Both the position numbers and the translations under genes were made by a program. Below are positions 1 through 7,168 of a DNA stretch of 15,554 bases, in pieces. Each line of letters starts with the position of its first letter. Within the stretch, counting starts at the first letter, position 1. Source of the DNA: CALARM01 sp964431735. Its GTDB lineage: Bacteria > Vulcanimicrobiota > SpSt-956 > JAKJGF01. Where the stretch lies: the NCBI GenBank assembly GCA_964431735.1, contig CAYSLJ010000161.1, positions 1-15,554 of the forward strand. The letters are read 5' to 3'. A model generated the notes under the pieces. It was not told the origin of the DNA and searched no databases. It saw nothing but the letters and a program-made list of their open reading frames with translations.

Positions 1-19
1 TACGCGTTACGCGTCACGA
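1..19 (+). repeat. Heptamer array, CGTYACG type
   Basis: Two in-phase 7-bp units, CGTTACG (5-11) and CGTCACG (12-18), preceded by a partial unit at the window edge. The pyrimidine (TYAC) strand reads towards the plus-strand gene at 330. The same unit recurs near 2228, 4551, 4790, 6154, 12552 and 15489. Confidence 0.8.
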
Positions 20-157
20 TATAGACTGTAAATATGATGAGGTTATTTCTTGACACCCCCCACCTAAGGTCAGTAAATTCTAATAAGTTATAAAACTAAA
101 TATATATATATTATATCATATTCCTCCAGATTAAAAAATTATATAGTTTTCCTTTTC

Positions 158-186
158 TTGCCAAAAATTTGCAACTATGGTATTAT
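158..186 (+). promoter_or_regulatory. Candidate sigma70 promoter for the coiled-coil receiver gene
   Basis: TTGCCA (158-163) and TATTAT (181-186) each differ from consensus at one base and are 17 bp apart. Transcription would start near 193 and leave a leader of about 135 nt before the ATG at 330. The region is very AT-rich, so chance matches are possible. A TTGACA at 50-55 has no good -10 partner. Apart from the repeat at 1-19, I see no other feature in 1-329. Confidence 0.4.
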
Positions 187-329
187 TGTAATCGTTCATC
201 TATTAAGGTTTATTGGCAGTTTTTACGAAGCTTATCTAAAAAGTAATTTTTATTAAATTCACATTATTATACTGTTTGTAATCTTTAGAGATAGCTAAAT
301 AGCTTACTTATATTTTATGCAGGATGATT

Positions 330-2183
330 ATGTTATATTTAGGCATTGTAACAGATATTGATAAAAACATCGGGAAAGCTGTTGTTTTACCTGTTTATGT
401 GAAGGATTCCAATCTACCATGGAAAAAATGCAATGAACAAAAACATATAAGCTTAACCCTGGATCAGTATACACATGTAAACAGAAAAAATGAAATTATA
501 AGATTTTCTTTTTACGATAATCTTCTGGAAATAGATCGAGCTTCCATTGAAATAATTGATTCGAAAAAATTTAAATATGTATTTGACATACCGGTAAATT
601 ACCCTCCTCTTCATTTTATTCGTTCCGTAAAAAAACTCGAAAATATTGAATTTAATATTAAAGAAGATTTTTTCTTAAAAGACAGTGACAGTATATATTC
701 TTCCTTCAGAATATCTTCAGAATACACAAAGCTCATAAAAATTGAAAGCTCTTCCCATCATGTATTCAAATTGAGATTATATGACGCAGGTAACGAAGTT
801 ACACTTTTTACTTTTCCTGACATAAAAGGAGTTCCTCCAGGGTTAATATTAAAAGAAGACATGAATAAACTGGAGACATTGATGAAAGAAAAAAGCGATC
901 TTATCTATATGTATGACCCGAAAGAAATAGTAGAGAAACATCAAATTCTTGAAAGCTTCAGCCTTGAAAATAAAAGTGGATTGGGACTCCTTATTAATAT
1001 GTATAAAATGCAAATGGGAGAAAGAAAAATCCATAGGGAACTAAATGAATTAGACCAAGAGAAACAGAAGATGAACGAAAAAATAAGGGAAACTTCCATA
1101 ATCAGGGAAAAACTCTCGGAAGAAATAGAAAAACTGCACAAAGAAAAAATAAAACTTCAACAAGTATATGAGCAAGAATTAAAGGATTACGAAGAAAAAA
1201 AGGAAGAATTGAGAAAGCAACTTGAAGATAGTGAAGATAAGATTGAAGCAAAAAGAGAGCAGATAAGTAAAGAAATAGAAGAAATGTTAAAGAGAAACTT
1301 GGAGAAAAAAGATGAAATATTTAAAGAAATCATTTTCCTGGAAAATAATAGCATTGAGACCAGAGAATATATAGAAGAACTGGAAAAAATAAAAACGCAG
1401 ACAAAACTTGAATTAAATGAGATGCAAAAAAACAAGGAAAAATTATTAAGACTTGAAGAAGAACTCAAGGACAAAGAAGCAAAAATCATGGAAGATACTA
1501 AAATACTCGAAAGTAACAACAAAATTTTAAAGATAAAAGAAAATGTAATCAAGAACGAAATGGTAAAACTGGAACAGATAACAAAAGAAAAAACAATACT
1601 GGAACAGGAAGTAAAAAATTTAAAAGAAAATAAAGAGTTATTAACAGCTGAACTGGAACATACCAGAAAAGAGCTTGACCCTCTCAGTCAGGAATTAAGT
1701 GAAAAAAGATGGAAAATGGAACAGATTCAGGGTAAATTAAAAGAACTATCTATTAAAGAAGAAAACATAAAAGGGAATAATATAAAAATACTCATAGTGG
1801 AAGATAATAAATTAACAAGAAAAGTAACATCAAGTATTTTAATAAAACATAATTTTGATATTATAGAAGCAGAGAACGGGAATTCCGGCCTTAATCTTGC
1901 CCAGGAGAGACAGCCTGATCTTATTCTTATGGATCTTATGTTACCTGATATCAGTGGCTATGAAGTTACGGAAAAGCTTAAAAAATCAGAACAAACTGCC
2001 CACATACCGGTCATTGCTTTTTCAGCTCTGAATGAAACAGAATCTATAATGAAAGCAATGAAAGCCGGCTGCTGTGACTATCTTGTAAAACCATTTAAAA
2101 TTCAAGAATTTCTTCAGAAAATATTTAAATTTATATCATCGGAAAAACTTGAAAGCATTAAACAACTTCAACAGATTCAGTGA
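330..2183 (+). CDS. Coiled-coil protein with C-terminal response-regulator receiver domain
   Basis: This 617-aa soluble protein has three parts. Residues 1 to about 215 are mixed alpha/beta and I do not recognise them. Residues about 225-475 are a long, highly charged coiled coil rich in K and E. Residues about 484-601 are a CheY-like receiver. The receiver keeps the acidic pair E491-D492, the phospho-acceptor D535 (in LILMDLMLPD), S565 and K587 (in DYLVKPF), so it should be phosphorylatable. No DNA-binding or enzymatic output follows, so output is probably through the coiled coil or a partner protein. The start was chosen at 330 because AGGA at 321-324 is then 5 nt upstream; an in-frame ATG at 324 overlaps that motif and adds two residues. 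The N-terminal role is unknown. No histidine kinase lies in the window. The gene is convergent with the amidohydrolase. Confidence 0.9.
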   Translation: MLYLGIVTDIDKNIGKAVVLPVYVKDSNLPWKKCNEQKHISLTLDQYTHVNRKNEIIRFSFYDNLLEIDRASIEIIDSKKFKYVFDIPVNYPPLHFIRSVKKLENIEFNIKEDFFLKDSDSIYSSFRISSEYTKLIKIESSSHHVFKLRLYDAGNEVTLFTFPDIKGVPPGLILKEDMNKLETLMKEKSDLIYMYDPKEIVEKHQILESFSLENKSGLGLLINMYKMQMGERKIHRELNELDQEKQKMNEKIRETSIIREKLSEEIEKLHKEKIKLQQVYEQELKDYEEKKEELRKQLEDSEDKIEAKREQISKEIEEMLKRNLEKKDEIFKEIIFLENNSIETREYIEELEKIKTQTKLELNEMQKNKEKLLRLEEELKDKEAKIMEDTKILESNNKILKIKENVIKNEMVKLEQITKEKTILEQEVKNLKENKELLTAELEHTRKELDPLSQELSEKRWKMEQIQGKLKELSIKEENIKGNNIKILIVEDNKLTRKVTSSILIKHNFDIIEAENGNSGLNLAQERQPDLILMDLMLPDISGYEVTEKLKKSEQTAHIPVIAFSALNETESIMKAMKAGCCDYLVKPFKIQEFLQKIFKFISSEKLESIKQLQQIQ

Positions 2184-2248
2184 AAAGTAAAGAGTGAAAA
2201 CTACCCGTGACTCATTAGGCATTACGTATTACGCGTCACGCGTCACTA
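2181..2248. repeat. Convergent heptamer arrays between two gene ends
   Basis: On the plus strand, GTRA-type units start at the stop codon of the receiver gene (AAGTAAA at 2185, GAGTGAA at 2192, CGTGACT at 2206). From 2221 to 2248 the units switch to TYAC type (ATTACGT, ATTACGC, GTCACGC, GTCACTA), which are GTRA type when read on the minus strand. Each gene therefore runs into its own stop-bearing array. The second block overlaps the last codons of the minus-strand amidohydrolase. Confidence 0.75.
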
Positions 2249-3809
2249 TTATAGTATCACAAGGTTGCACATCACGATTACTACGTTCATGGACAATATT
2301 TCCCGCCACTACTGTCATATCTACAGATGTATTTAATATATCTTCACATGTGAAAATATCTCTGTCAAGGACTATCAAATCTGCCAGTTTACCGGGTGAA
2401 AGGGAGCCTTTTTTTTCATCTCCCGATGCCATGGCAGGTTCTGACGTATAGGCTTTAATTGATTCTTCAATATTTATACACTCTTTTCTATGCCAGGATT
2501 TTTCTTCTCTTTTATTAAGATACTTCCTATCAGTAGCAGCATAAATATTACTGAAAGGATTGAATTTTTCTACAGGCACATCTGAACCGAATATTAAATG
2601 ACCGTTGTGCTTCAGTAACGAAGAAAAAGGATAGGCATATCTGCTCCTTTGCCCCCAGTACTTTTCAGCAAGAGGTATATCGTTTATTATGTGAACAGGC
2701 TGAACTGATGCAATAATATTATTCTCTGCAAATCTGGGTATATCTTCTGGCTTTAATATCTGGGCATGTTCAATCCTGTTTCTTATATTTTGTCTGCTGA
2801 CGCCCATCAGTTTTCTCGAATGTTCAAAAGCATTTAAAACAATATGGTTGGCTCTGTCACCTATAGCATGTATTGCACAGCTTATTCCATTTGTATTTGC
2901 TTTATTTATAATATGTACAAGTTCTTCTTCTGTTATAATCTGTGTACCGCAATGAGACAGGCCTTCATAAGGTTCGAACATAGAAGCTGTCTGAGATCCC
3001 AGTGAACCGTCAGTAAAAATCTTTACACAGCCAATCTTTAAATAATCACTTCCAAATCCGGAAGCAATTCTGAGTTCTATCATGTTATCAAGTAAATCCA
3101 GAGGAAAATGCCATGTAACCCTGAAAGGCAACAGTCCGTCTCTATAAAGTTCCTGATAAACATTGAACTCAAAAGACCCTTCACAGATATGGATACCTGT
3201 AAGGCCTGCTCTGTGGGCTTCTTTAATGGCTTCTTTTACACTTTCTTTGTACTGTTCCAGGGAAGGTTTTTTTATATATTTTTTTACTTTATTTATTTCA
3301 TTTTCATATAACAGGCCATTACTGTGGGTTTCCATAAATGCCATCTTCAGGGCAGCAGAGTTACACCAGAGACAGTGTCCGTCTTTACTGTCAAGAGCTA
3401 CAGGGTTACGTTCAGTACATTTATCAAGATAATCTTTATGAGGAATTTCCCGTGACGGCCATTTATTTTTATTCCATCCCCACCCTGTAATCCATTCTCC
3501 TGAAGGAATTTCTGAAGATTTTTTTCTTACTGATTCTATTACATTATTTAAACTATTATTATCGTCTATTTCTATTCTGCATTTATTGTATTTATTAATA
3601 GCATATTCAGTAAAGTGAGTATGAGAGTCTGTAAATCCGGGAAGGACAGGTCTTCCTTTCAGATCTATCTTTCTATCTTCCCTTTTAACAAGAAAGGCAA
3701 TTTCTTCCAGTTTTCCTGCTGATATTATATGTTCATTCATACAATAAATAGCAGAAAAAAATTTACCATTACTATAAATTTTTCCGTTGTAAAGCAATAA
3801 ACCTTTCAT
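2229..3809 (-). CDS. YtcJ-like metal-dependent amidohydrolase
   Basis: This 526-aa protein has the full architecture of the amidohydrolase_3/YtcJ group: a small beta-sandwich from both termini around a TIM barrel. Visible metal-site residues are H63 and H65 (DSHTHF), K263 (VKIFTDGS), H314 (AIHAIGD), H348 (RIEHAQ) and D410 (FGSDVPVE). The family hydrolyses cyclic amides, formamides or related bonds, and the substrate cannot be read from the sequence. There is no signal peptide, so it is probably cytoplasmic. It follows the DNA glycosylase by 54 nt and is probably co-transcribed with it. No Shine-Dalgarno sequence is visible before the ATG; a heptamer array ends about 7 nt upstream of the ATG. 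The last five residues (VTRDA) and the TAA stop are encoded by the CGTRACG repeat, so the native C-terminus may have been replaced or extended. Confidence 0.92.
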   Translation of the reverse strand: MKGLLLYNGKIYSNGKFFSAIYCMNEHIISAGKLEEIAFLVKREDRKIDLKGRPVLPGFTDSHTHFTEYAINKYNKCRIEIDDNNSLNNVIESVRKKSSEIPSGEWITGWGWNKNKWPSREIPHKDYLDKCTERNPVALDSKDGHCLWCNSAALKMAFMETHSNGLLYENEINKVKKYIKKPSLEQYKESVKEAIKEAHRAGLTGIHICEGSFEFNVYQELYRDGLLPFRVTWHFPLDLLDNMIELRIASGFGSDYLKIGCVKIFTDGSLGSQTASMFEPYEGLSHCGTQIITEEELVHIINKANTNGISCAIHAIGDRANHIVLNAFEHSRKLMGVSRQNIRNRIEHAQILKPEDIPRFAENNIIASVQPVHIINDIPLAEKYWGQRSRYAYPFSSLLKHNGHLIFGSDVPVEKFNPFSNIYAATDRKYLNKREEKSWHRKECINIEESIKAYTSEPAMASGDEKKGSLSPGKLADLIVLDRDIFTCEDILNTSVDMTVVAGNIVHERSNRDVQPCDTIIVTRDA

Positions 3810-3816
3810 AATACAC

Positions 3817-3866
3817 GGTGAAGGGTGAAGGGTTAAAAGTTAATTTTCACTATTCACTTTTCACTA
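3817..3866. repeat. Inverted pair of GTGAA-type heptamers
   Basis: GGTGAAG units at 3817-3830 face TTTTCAC, TATTCAC and TTTTCAC at 3844-3864, with an AT-rich loop between. The RNA could fold with paired GTGAA and TTCAC arms. On the minus strand the array begins at the TAG stop of the glycosylase gene and ends just before the amidohydrolase start. No T-run follows, so it is not a standard intrinsic terminator. Confidence 0.7.
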
Positions 3867-4523
3867 CTTAATTATTTCACCTGTCTTTCTGCTCCAGAGC
3901 AAAAGATCCAGTTCGTCGAAATCCACTCCAATATCTTCTGAAAATTGTTTTAGTATCTCTTCTATAAGAAGATATTTTTTTCTTGTAGAAGGAGGTTTAG
4001 GGCTTTCCAGATAGCCGAATTCAGTGAGGCTTCTTAGAATATGTTTATCCAGAATACCATAACCTTTAAAACCGATATTACGTAGAAAATGACTGCCTTC
4101 TTTATAGCCAAGGCCTTTTATGCCCGGATTATCTGCAAAAAAATCTCTTCTTTCAATAATATTATCTTTAAAAGAATCTATTTTCTCTTTTAATTTAAAA
4201 CCTGTAGTTTCTTTCAGATAATTTCTTGTATGAACTATATATTTTGCCCTTGCGTCAGGATACATATGATGTCCCCTTAATTTATCTAAAAAATCTTCAC
4301 CGGAAGCAGTCATTACAATATCTTTTATTTCTTCAACACACCTGAGTCCCATTTTTGCACTTGCTCCTGCGGTAAAGATACAGAATACAAGTTCCAGAAA
4401 TATATCTTTATCCGTTCCATGCTTATAAATCTCTTCAAAATCCTTCAGTCTCTGTTTTATTTCTCCTTTTTTCTTATCATAATAGAGTAATAATTCTTTC
4501 TTATATTTTTCTCCTACTGCCAT
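3864..4523 (-). CDS. ogg: 8-oxoguanine DNA glycosylase/AP lyase, Ogg2 (archaeal) type
   Basis: This 219-aa bifunctional base-excision repair enzyme removes 8-oxoguanine and nicks the strand by beta-elimination. A helix-hairpin-helix/GPD region is visible around residues 133-165 (PGIKGLGYKEGSHFLRN, then GILDKHIL). The likely Schiff-base lysine is K141 and the catalytic aspartate D159, with the same 18-residue spacing as K129 and D147 of the Methanocaldococcus jannaschii enzyme. The chain ends in a lysine (GEIIK), as in Ogg2 proteins where the C-terminal lysine is reported to distinguish 8-oxoG from G. Length is near the archaeal norm of about 207 aa. I chose the ATG at 4523 (MAVGEK) because AAAGGA lies 8 nt upstream. 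A longer frame to 4592 exists, but its extra 23 residues are largely translated heptamer repeat. It is probably first in an operon with the amidohydrolase. Confidence 0.92.
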   Translation of the reverse strand: MAVGEKYKKELLLYYDKKKGEIKQRLKDFEEIYKHGTDKDIFLELVFCIFTAGASAKMGLRCVEEIKDIVMTASGEDFLDKLRGHHMYPDARAKYIVHTRNYLKETTGFKLKEKIDSFKDNIIERRDFFADNPGIKGLGYKEGSHFLRNIGFKGYGILDKHILRSLTEFGYLESPKPPSTRKKYLLIEEILKQFSEDIGVDFDELDLLLWSRKTGEIIK

Positions 4524-4544
4524 GTTAAAAATCCTTTCTTTATC

Positions 4545-4573
4545 ATGACGCGTAACGCGTAAAGCGTTATGCG
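4545..4573. repeat. Heptamer array in the glycosylase 5' leader
   Basis: Units CGTAACG (4551-4557), CGTAAAG (4558-4564) and degenerate CGTTATG (4565-4571) lie between the minus-strand promoter at 4592-4620 and the glycosylase start at 4523. In the direction of transcription this is the stop-free TYAC strand, which explains the spurious upstream extension of that reading frame. Confidence 0.75.
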
Positions 4574-4591
4574 AAAAGTAAAACTTATACA

Positions 4592-4620
4592 ATTATACTA
4601 TTTATCCCGTACAAATTCAA
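4592..4620 (-). promoter_or_regulatory. Candidate sigma70 promoter for ogg/amidohydrolase
   Basis: On the minus strand, TTGAAT (4620-4615) and a perfect TATAAT (4597-4592) are separated by 17 bp. The predicted start near 4585 gives a leader of about 60 nt that contains the heptamer array. Confidence 0.5.
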
Positions 4621-4836
4621 TTACTGCCCATAACGGTATATATTTTTTTCTAGAACCTGCCAGGGGAAAGGATTTGAAAAAATATTATTTTTCCGATAGG
4701 CTCTAACTATAATAAAGAGGTTTACCGTAAATAATAGAGAATATTCATAAAATATTTTCAGTAACCGGTTACGCTTCAGGGAATCCTCCCGTCACTCGTT
4801 ACGCATCACAAAAAAACAAGAAGGTGTATGTAAAAA
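4621..4836 (+). promoter_or_regulatory. Upstream region of alanine racemase
   Basis: This gap between divergent genes holds a perfect TATAAT at 4708-4713 whose -35 is poor (TTATTT, 17 bp upstream), a 10-bp palindrome AAAATATTTT (4749-4758) and a perfect 12-bp palindrome GTAACCGGTTAC (4761-4772) that could be an operator. The heptamer block is listed separately. The ribosome site for the racemase is AAGGTG at 4821-4826. Confidence 0.3.
4784..4809 (+). repeat. Heptamer array with TCCTCC header before alr
   Basis: TCCTCCC (4784-4790) runs into CGTCACT, CGTTACG and CATCAC. The same header plus array appears before kinase 2 (12547) and at the right edge (15484). The TYAC strand reads into the alanine racemase gene. 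Confidence 0.65.
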
Positions 4837-6048
4837 ATGTCTTTAACCAGGGTTGAAATAAACCTGAGTAATTTAATATATAATATCAAGCAGTTGAATA
4901 AAATCGTAGGAAATGGAACAAAAATAATGCCGGTAGTAAAAAGTAATGCCTACGGTCATGGTCTTGTCCCGGTATGTAAAGCTCTTATAAATGAGGATAA
5001 AAATCCTGTAGCTAAAAATATATATGGCTTCGGTGTAATTACCATGAAAGAAGTCATTGAGATTCGTGAAGGAGGCATAGAGAAACCTGTTCTTATTCTT
5101 GGCCCTATATCTTATGAAGAAATAGATGAAGCAATAAAATACAGGGCAACACTGGTAGTGTATGATCTGCCTTTTGCAAGGGAAATCTCAAACAGAGCAG
5201 TAAAAGAAAATATTCAGATATCAGTTCACGTGAAAATCGATACAGGTCTGGGGAGATTGAGTGTAACACCGGAAGAAGGTCCTGATTTTATCGAAAAACT
5301 TCTTAAAATGCCGGGACTTAATATAGAAGGGCTTTATACCCATCTTGCCGATGCGGAAGGAATAGATCAGAGTTATACACTCAGACAACTGGCGAGATTT
5401 AATAAATTAATTGACATACTTGAGAGAAAAAATATAAAAATACCTATGAAACATATGGCAGGCAGTGCGGCAGCCATGTTACTTCCAGAAACAAGATTTG
5501 ACATTGCACGGATAGGTATATCCATTTACGGCCTCTGGCCTGCCGAAGAAACAAAGATTTTAATGATAGCAAAGGGCCAGAATATTTTAGACGTTCTTAC
5601 AGATAGAGATATTCAGGCAAAAGGCGTAAACCTGCTGGCATATTTTTTAAAACCTGTAATGGAGTTTAAAACGACTGTCGTGCAGGTAAAAGATATTCCA
5701 GCCGGACATTGCATAGGTTACGGATGTACCTATGAAACAAAGAGACTGACCAGAGTAGCTGTAATTCCTGTAGGTTATGCAGAAGGTTTTGACAGGAAAC
5801 TTTCAAATTGCGGAGAAATTCTTATAAGAGGTAAGAAAGCATCTGTTATAGGAAGAATATGTATGAATCTTACTATTGTGGATGTCACTGATATTCCCGG
5901 AGTTACGGCAGGAGATGAGGCAGTAATTATAGGTAAACAGGGTGAGCAACAAATAACTGCAGAAGATATGGCAGAAAAAATAGGAACAATTAATTATGAA
6001 ATAGTAACAAGAATTAACTGGGATGTGCCGAGAGTATATATATGGTAA
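4837..6048 (+). CDS. alr: Alanine racemase
   Basis: This 403-aa PLP enzyme interconverts L- and D-alanine for peptidoglycan synthesis in the cytoplasm. The PLP lysine is K35 in VVKSNAYGHG. K133 and R140 lie in HVKIDTGLGR, matching the carbamylated lysine and the pyridine-contacting arginine of the Geobacillus enzyme. The catalytic tyrosine of the C-terminal domain is Y295 (CIGYGCTY). The chain ends with the usual VPRVY. Between YGLWPAEETK and LKPVM the loop (about 241-270) is longer than I expect for the family. Start: ATG with AAGGTG 10 nt upstream. The downstream aldolase is on the same strand 204 nt away across a long repeat array, so co-transcription is possible. It is divergent from the glycosylase. 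Confidence 0.96.
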   Translation: MSLTRVEINLSNLIYNIKQLNKIVGNGTKIMPVVKSNAYGHGLVPVCKALINEDKNPVAKNIYGFGVITMKEVIEIREGGIEKPVLILGPISYEEIDEAIKYRATLVVYDLPFAREISNRAVKENIQISVHVKIDTGLGRLSVTPEEGPDFIEKLLKMPGLNIEGLYTHLADAEGIDQSYTLRQLARFNKLIDILERKNIKIPMKHMAGSAAAMLLPETRFDIARIGISIYGLWPAEETKILMIAKGQNILDVLTDRDIQAKGVNLLAYFLKPVMEFKTTVVQVKDIPAGHCIGYGCTYETKRLTRVAVIPVGYAEGFDRKLSNCGEILIRGKKASVIGRICMNLTIVDVTDIPGVTAGDEAVIIGKQGEQQITAEDMAEKIGTINYEIVTRINWDVPRVYIW

Positions 6049-6051
6049 AAG

Positions 6052-6145
6052 AGTGAATAGTGAATAGTGAATAGTGAAGGGTGAAGAGTGAAGAGTGAAG
6101 AGTGAAGGGTGAAGGGTGAAGAGTGAAGAGTGAAGGAGAGTGAAG
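6052..6145 (+). repeat. Heptanucleotide minisatellite, RGTGAAK x 13
   Basis: Twelve 7-bp units are in perfect phase from 6052 to 6135: three AGTGAAT, then a mix of AGTGAAG and GGTGAAG. After a 3-nt slip there is one more at 6139-6145. The array begins 4 nt after the alr stop. Every unit carries TGA and the first junctions carry TAG, so all three plus-strand frames are closed many times. It is the longest array in the window and a likely site of copy-number variation. Confidence 0.93.
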
Positions 6146-6153
6146 GATGAATT

Positions 6154-6194
6154 TTACGCGTGACGCGTCACGATTATAACATCACGCATCACTG
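6154..6194 (+). repeat. CGTYACG-type heptamers before the aldolase gene
   Basis: TTACGCG (6154), TGACGCG (6161), TCACGAT (6168), then ATCACGC (6181) and ATCACTG (6188). One unit is GTRA type and the rest are TYAC type, so the polarity flips from the alr-proximal to the aldolase-proximal side. Confidence 0.65.
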
Positions 6195-6203
6195 CACATA
6201 AGA

Positions 6204-6248
6204 ATGGAGGTGGCAGCAGTATTCGGTATATTACCGGTCACTTGCTGA
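6204..6248 (+). other. Possible leader peptide and hairpin before the aldolase
   Basis: ATG at 6204 opens a 14-codon frame (MEVAAVFGILPVTC) ending at TGA 6246-6248, 4 nt before the aldolase ATG. Inside it lies a strong SD-like GGAGGTGG (6206-6213) that is too far from 6253 to be used directly, and a 5-bp hairpin CGGTA/TACCG (6224-6236). The leader itself has no SD. The arrangement could be translational coupling, but chance is just as likely. Confidence 0.15.
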
Positions 6249-6252
6249 AAAA

Positions 6253-7083
6253 ATGAATTATTTCTCTTTAGATTTTGATTTACAAAAACTCATAGATAAC
6301 ATAGGTCGTGTAGCCAATTATTTCTGGGAAAGAGACTGGGCAGGAGGTAATGCGGGAAATATATCCGTTCAACTTAAGGATTTTAAGGAAATACATAATA
6401 ACGTACACTGTAATGGCGGTAAATTTACCGCTCCTTTTCCGATGCTGGCAGGTGATTATTATATAGTTACAGCTTCAGGAAGAAGGATGAGAGATATATT
6501 AAATAAACCGGAAGAAAATCTCTGCATAGTCCGTATTGATGACAGAGGGGAAAGTTATAACGTTCTATGGGGATGTAAAACTGGTAGATTTCCGACGTCG
6601 GAATTTACTTCTCATCTCGGTGCTTATAATGTAAGAAAAGAAACTGGTAATCCCGTATCGGTAGTTATGCATACACAGCCCCTTGATATGATAACTCTGT
6701 CTTTAATACCTGAATATCAGTCTTCTGAAAAATTTTCCGAACTTATATGGAAAATGCAGCCGGAAACTATAATAAATATACCTGAAGGGATAGCATTTCT
6801 GGATTACGAAATACCGGGAAGTGAAGAACTTGCAGCAAAAACAGTAAAGGCTTTCAGAGACGGTTTCAGGATTCTTCTATGGGCAAACCATGGTGTAATA
6901 GCTGCTGGGAATGACCTTGATGAAGTACTTGATTTAATAGATCATGCAAATTCTTCATCTGTTATAGCTCTTAAATTAATGGAGGCAGGTTATAATCCGA
7001 GAAATCTCGGCTTAAAAAATAATAATCTCACTGATTTATGCAGAAGATTTAATTTAAAGAACTCCCCTTTTTATAGCATATAA
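6253..7083 (+). CDS. rhaD: Class II aldolase, rhamnulose-1-phosphate aldolase-like
   Basis: At 276 aa this matches RhaD in length and order of motifs. RhaD splits L-rhamnulose 1-phosphate into DHAP and L-lactaldehyde using zinc. Visible are the N-terminal GGNAGNIS glycine-rich loop (31-38), the phosphate-side TASGRRM (73-79), PTSEF with catalytic E117 (same number as in E. coli), and the metal ligands H140 and H213 (WANHGV). The second histidine of the usual HxH ligand pair is Q142 here (VVMHTQPLD), which could weaken or change metal binding. No rhamnose kinase, isomerase or transporter is nearby, so the true substrate is uncertain. The ATG is the only sensible start in frame; no SD lies at normal distance. 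It follows alr on the same strand and precedes kinase 1 by 85 nt. Confidence 0.85.
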   Translation: MNYFSLDFDLQKLIDNIGRVANYFWERDWAGGNAGNISVQLKDFKEIHNNVHCNGGKFTAPFPMLAGDYYIVTASGRRMRDILNKPEENLCIVRIDDRGESYNVLWGCKTGRFPTSEFTSHLGAYNVRKETGNPVSVVMHTQPLDMITLSLIPEYQSSEKFSELIWKMQPETIINIPEGIAFLDYEIPGSEELAAKTVKAFRDGFRILLWANHGVIAAGNDLDEVLDLIDHANSSSVIALKLMEAGYNPRNLGLKNNNLTDLCRRFNLKNSPFYSI

Positions 7084-7168
7084 GATTTCTATAAAGGATT
7101 TTCAGGTATTTAAATAGAATAGTATATACTCTGTTCCGTAAAACTCAAGAAGAGAGGTATCAATTGTA

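Noticed and set aside
50..79. Promoter using the perfect TTGACA at 50-55
   Set aside because: The hexamer at the right distance (GTAAAT/TAAATT) is a poor -10; the 158-186 pair is better.
941..1552. Long minus-strand open frames opposite the coiled-coil region
   Set aside because: They are the antisense of a K/E-rich coiled coil and give low-complexity S/F/I protein, a typical shadow.
4524..4592. N-terminal extension of the DNA glycosylase (23 residues)
   Set aside because: The extension is translated heptamer repeat (RVTRHD). The internal ATG has a good SD and gives the family's normal length.
6052..6194. CRISPR array
   Set aside because: The repeats are 7 bp, tandem and without spacers, and no cas gene is present.
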